A DNA stretch of 64,000 nucleotides from Incurvaria masculella (taxonomy: Eukaryota; Arthropoda; Insecta; Lepidoptera; Incurvariidae): assembly GCA_946894095.1 (NCBI GenBank), contig OX335651.1:14592501-14656500 (forward strand), written 5' to 3'. The notes under the pieces are model-generated. The model saw nothing but the letters and a program-made list of their open reading frames with translations, made no database searches and was not told where the DNA came from. Within the stretch, counting starts at the first letter, position 1. Each line of letters opens with the position of its first letter. Positions 61,155 through 64,000 of the stretch are shown one piece after another. The position numbers were made by a program, and so were the translations under genes.

Positions 61155-61320
61155 TTAGCATTTTTTTAAGTTAGCCTAGTTGGCAACTCTATTTTCGAGG
61201 TCAGCGGCGCGCCCCCGTGTAGCCTGTTCCATGCTTCGCCGTGTACTAGCGCCCGCCAGGCGGCGCCGCGGCGACCGGCCCCGCGGGCGCCGCTCGTGTG
61301 TCCCGAGCCTAACAGAGTTT
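61155..61320. other. GC-rich block inside the TIR element
   Basis: GCGGCGCGCCCCCG to CGGGCGCCGCTCG; CpG-dense and flanked by AT-rich DNA. The 72-codon frame here has no recognised domain. It could be a captured promoter or repeat. Confidence 0.3.
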
Positions 61321-61429
61321 TCTATAATCTGTGTCCCGCACGTTTTTGTCCATTTACACAGTCAGGATGCTGAATTTTTAGCAGCGCTAGAATTTTGACA
61401 TGCTTAAAATAAAGCATGTCTAAATGCGG

Positions 61430-62700
61430 CTTATGCCTGTTAAGTTCTGTTAACCGATTTACGGCTAAAATCCACAGTTACTTGGTTAAAAAACCAAGTT
61501 AATGTCGATTTTAACTGTAAATCGATTAACAAAACATAACAGAGATACAGTTAAGCTGCTTACCGATTTGCGGTTGACACTTAACAGCCATACGGTTAAA
61601 CTGTAACCGAGTTGCGGTTGACACTCAACAGTCATACGTTTAAGCTGCTAACCGAGTTACCGCTGATTTTAGCCGTAAATCGGCGAATAGAACTTAACAG
61701 ACAAACGGTTAAACTGTAACCGAGTTGCGGTTGACACTCAACAGACAAACGTCTAAGCTGCTAACCGAGTTACCGCTGATTTAAGCCGTAAATCGGCGAA
61801 TAGAACTTAACAGACAAACGGTTAAACTGTAACCGATTTACAGTTGACACTTAACAGACATACGGTTAAGCTGCTTACCGAGTTACCGTTGGTTTTAGCC
61901 GGAAATCGGCTAACAGAGCTTAACAGACAAACGGTTCAACTGTTAACCAAGTTACTGTTGAATCGGCTAGCAGAACTTAACCGAAAAACGGTTAAACTGT
62001 TAACCGAGTTACCATTGATTTTAGCCGTAAATCGGCTAATAGAGCTTAACTGACATTCGGTTAGATTGTAACCGAGTTACAGTCGACACTCAACAGACAT
62101 ACGGTTAAACTGATAACCGAGTTATCGTTGTTTTTAGCCGTAAATCGGCTAACAAAGCTTAACAGACAAACGGTTAAACTGTAACCGAGCTACGGTTGAC
62201 TCTTAACAGACATTCGGTTGAGCTGCTAACCGAGTTACGGTTGACACTTGACATACATACAGTTAAAATGTTAACCCAGTTACTGTTGAATCGGCTAGCA
62301 GAACTTAACTGACATTCGGTTAAATTGTAACCGAGTTACAGTCGACACTCAACAGACATACGGTTAAACTGCTAACCGAGTTACCGTTTATTTTAGCCGT
62401 AAATCGGCTAATAGAACTTAACAGACAAACGGTTAAACTGTAACCGAGTTACAGTTAACTCTTAACAGACATACGGTTAAGCTGCTAACCGCGTTATCGT
62501 TGATTTTAGCCGTAAATCGGCTAACAGAGCTTAACAGACAGACGGTTAAACTGTAGCCGAGTTACGGTTGACTCTCAACAGACATACTATTAAACTGTTA
62601 ACCGAGTTACTGTTGAAATAACAGAGTTCAAACTGCAGATATTAGCGTATCTTCTCTCTGTTGAAGTTAGCAAGCTTACACTGTTAATATTAAACGAACG
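61430..62700. repeat. right subterminal palindrome array, 44-bp and 68-bp units
   Basis: Repeated words are TAACCGAGTTACGGTTGAC, ACTTAACAGACATACGG and TTTTAGCCGTAAATCGGCTA. Two palindromes recur, both with 5-nt centres: CGGTTA-AACTG-TAACCG and AGCCG-TAAAT-CGGCT. The word CTAACCGAGT is the complement of ACTCGGTTAG in the left array, so the arrays face each other. Short ORFs are repeat translations. Confidence 0.85.
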
Positions 62701-62951
62701 TAAGGTTGATTCTAACATAATCGGTTGGTAGATATTAACAGAGTCTTTTAAGTACTTGAAATCTACAGTTTTAACAGCTAGATCAGCAGAGTGCATTGCT
62801 ATTTCCTACAGTTTTACAATAACCATATCGACTCGGTTATTAATAGCAGAGATTTTTTGTTTATTTTAAACGAGTATTCGGTATGAAATAACCGTTTTGC
62901 CATTAGCAGAGTGAAAATCGCGTATTGCTAACGCTCCGTTTTCTCAGTGTA

Positions 62952-64000
62952 TGTGTCACAATAAAGCAAAATTTTCAAACAAGTCACTATTAAAGCTAAA
63001 CAATTGTATCTGAAAAATAAAATTATGAATTCCGACAGTAAAATTAAAATGGCCTGGAACATAATTAAAGAAGAAACGGGTAAAACTAAAGGCTGCATCA
63101 CCAAGTTAGAATTAAAAATTGATTCAGAAATTATAGTTGACAGCACAACGTTAGCAAATCATATAAATAAATTCTTTTCCACAATAGCTCATAGCACAAC
63201 TCAAAGCCTAAAGTCTAACATAAATATATCAAATACTTATCTTAAAACATTTATTCCACGAAATTCTAAAATAGCCTCTTTTGCACCTGTAACATGTTTG
63301 GAAGTTACAGAAGTAGTTAAGCACCTTAAGTCTAAACATTCACAGGACTTATGGAATGTGTCTCCTGTATTACTTAAAATGTTAAATAGTGTCACAGTTC
63401 CCTTAACAGATATTTTTAATGACTGCCTAGAAAGTGGAACATTCCCAGACCTATTAAAAGTGGCCAAAGTAATACCATTGTTTAAAAAAGGATGCCACTA
63501 CAATGTTGAGAACTATCGACCTGTTTCTATATTGCCTGTCTTTAGTAAAGTGTTGGAAAAAATTTTGGAAAAGCGATTAGTAATTTTTTTTTCGGAGAAT
63601 CAACTTCTAAATTGTAAGCAATTCGGGTTTCGTAAAGGCATGTCAACTGGTGATGCAATAGCTTCTATGCTCAAGACAATATTAACATCTCTAGATGGGT
63701 CGCTACATACTTATGGGATCTTTTGTGACTTAACTAAAGCTTTTGACTGCGTGGATCACGATATTTTGATCATGAAGTTAGAACATTACGGTGTACGACA
63801 CAAAGAGTTGCAAATATTTCAATCCTATTTGAAAAATAGAGCTCAAATCTGTAGTGTTAATGGTACAAAATCAGAAATAGAACCTATTACTATGGGTGTT
63901 CCGCAGGGGTCCATACTGGGACCACTGCTATTTCTGATTTATGTTAATGACATCTCAAGTTGTATATCAGAAGACATGGAAATGGTAATGTTTGCAGATG
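62952..64000 (+). CDS. LINE reverse transcriptase, right half, partial (Jockey/CR1-type)
   Basis: Continues the LINE frame across the insertion. One TAA at 62965-62967 or adjacent (in ...TCA CAA TAA AGC...) breaks it, after which it is open to the window edge. RT landmarks in order: KMAWNIIKEETG, the ENYRPVSILPVFSKVLEKIL box (about 63509), QFGFRKGMST, motif A with catalytic D in FCDLTKAFD (about 63727), GVPQGSILGP (63895-63924), and ...MFAD at the last bases, the start of motif C. It is closest to Jockey/CR1-superfamily LINEs by eye. Being split from its endonuclease half, the copy is inactive despite a well-preserved RT. Confidence 0.85.

Larger units (their letters stand above)
56340..62949. 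mobile_element. 6,610-bp TIR element with TA duplication, inserted in a LINE
   Basis: Perfect 13-bp inverted ends CACTGAGAAAACG (56340-56352) and CGTTTTCTCAGTG (62937-62949) are flanked by TA (56338-56339 and 62950-62951). Cutting out the element and one TA joins LINE codons ...AGA GCT TA|T GTG TCA... in the frame of the reverse transcriptase, which confirms both edges. Contents: left palindrome array (about 56500-57700), AT-rich DNA, the minus-strand SAM gene (58686-59575), a LINE-like hairpin tail, right palindrome arrays (59985-60310 and 61430-62700), and a tandem array (60588-61030). CACTG ends with a 2-bp duplication point to CACTA/Mirage-type or Tc1/mariner-type transposition. No transposase was found. 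Confidence 0.85.

Noticed and set aside
61844..62053. 69-codon ORF with repeating LNR...LLTELPL
   Set aside because: Translation of the right palindrome array, not a gene.

Overview
The window reads as nuclear DNA of a moth or butterfly (Lepidoptera). This is inferred from its AT-rich composition, very short exons in long non-coding sequence, and its repeat set: a dispersed family with a (GGAC)n core, Helitrons with TC...CTAG ends, many MITEs, LINE 3' tails with short tandem repeats, and SINEs. No operons, CRISPR arrays or prokaryotic signals were seen. Most of the 64 kb is mobile DNA or its remains.

Layout. 0-3.2 kb: a B-family, protein-primed-type DNA polymerase ORF of Polinton/adintovirus type whose N-terminal part is missing or out of frame, then two fold-back MITEs, a tRNA-Leu(UAA)-like sequence and a 3'-terminal coding exon on the minus strand. 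3.2-25 kb: SINEs, MITEs, LINE tails, a mariner fragment, a LINE C-terminus and several tandem arrays, with one candidate minus-strand exon at 10.8 kb. 25.6-27.9 kb: two non-autonomous Helitrons, tail to tail. 30.1-30.55 kb: a cluster of CTCF-like motifs. 33.6-36.5 kb: the best host gene, two coding exons on the minus strand giving 122 residues, with a TATA promoter. 36.5-55 kb: more repeats, and a CpG-rich minus-strand first exon at 47.8 kb.

55.98-64 kb holds the most unusual object. A LINE is split by a 6,610-bp insertion (56340-62949) with perfect 13-bp terminal inverted repeats (CACTGAGAAAACG) and a TA target-site duplication. Removing the insert and one TA rejoins the LINE in its reverse-transcriptase reading frame. 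Inside the insert are two kilobase-scale arrays of short palindromes, one near each end. Their shared core (ACTCGGTTAG and its complement) lies in opposite orientation on the two sides. Between them is a spliced minus-strand gene for a SAM domain, with an initiator plus DPE promoter. No transposase was recognised in it.

The three unassigned minus-strand exons (47.8, 10.8 and 3.0 kb) could belong to one long gene spanning much of the window or to different genes; the sequence alone does not decide. All product names rest on motifs read by eye, with no database search.
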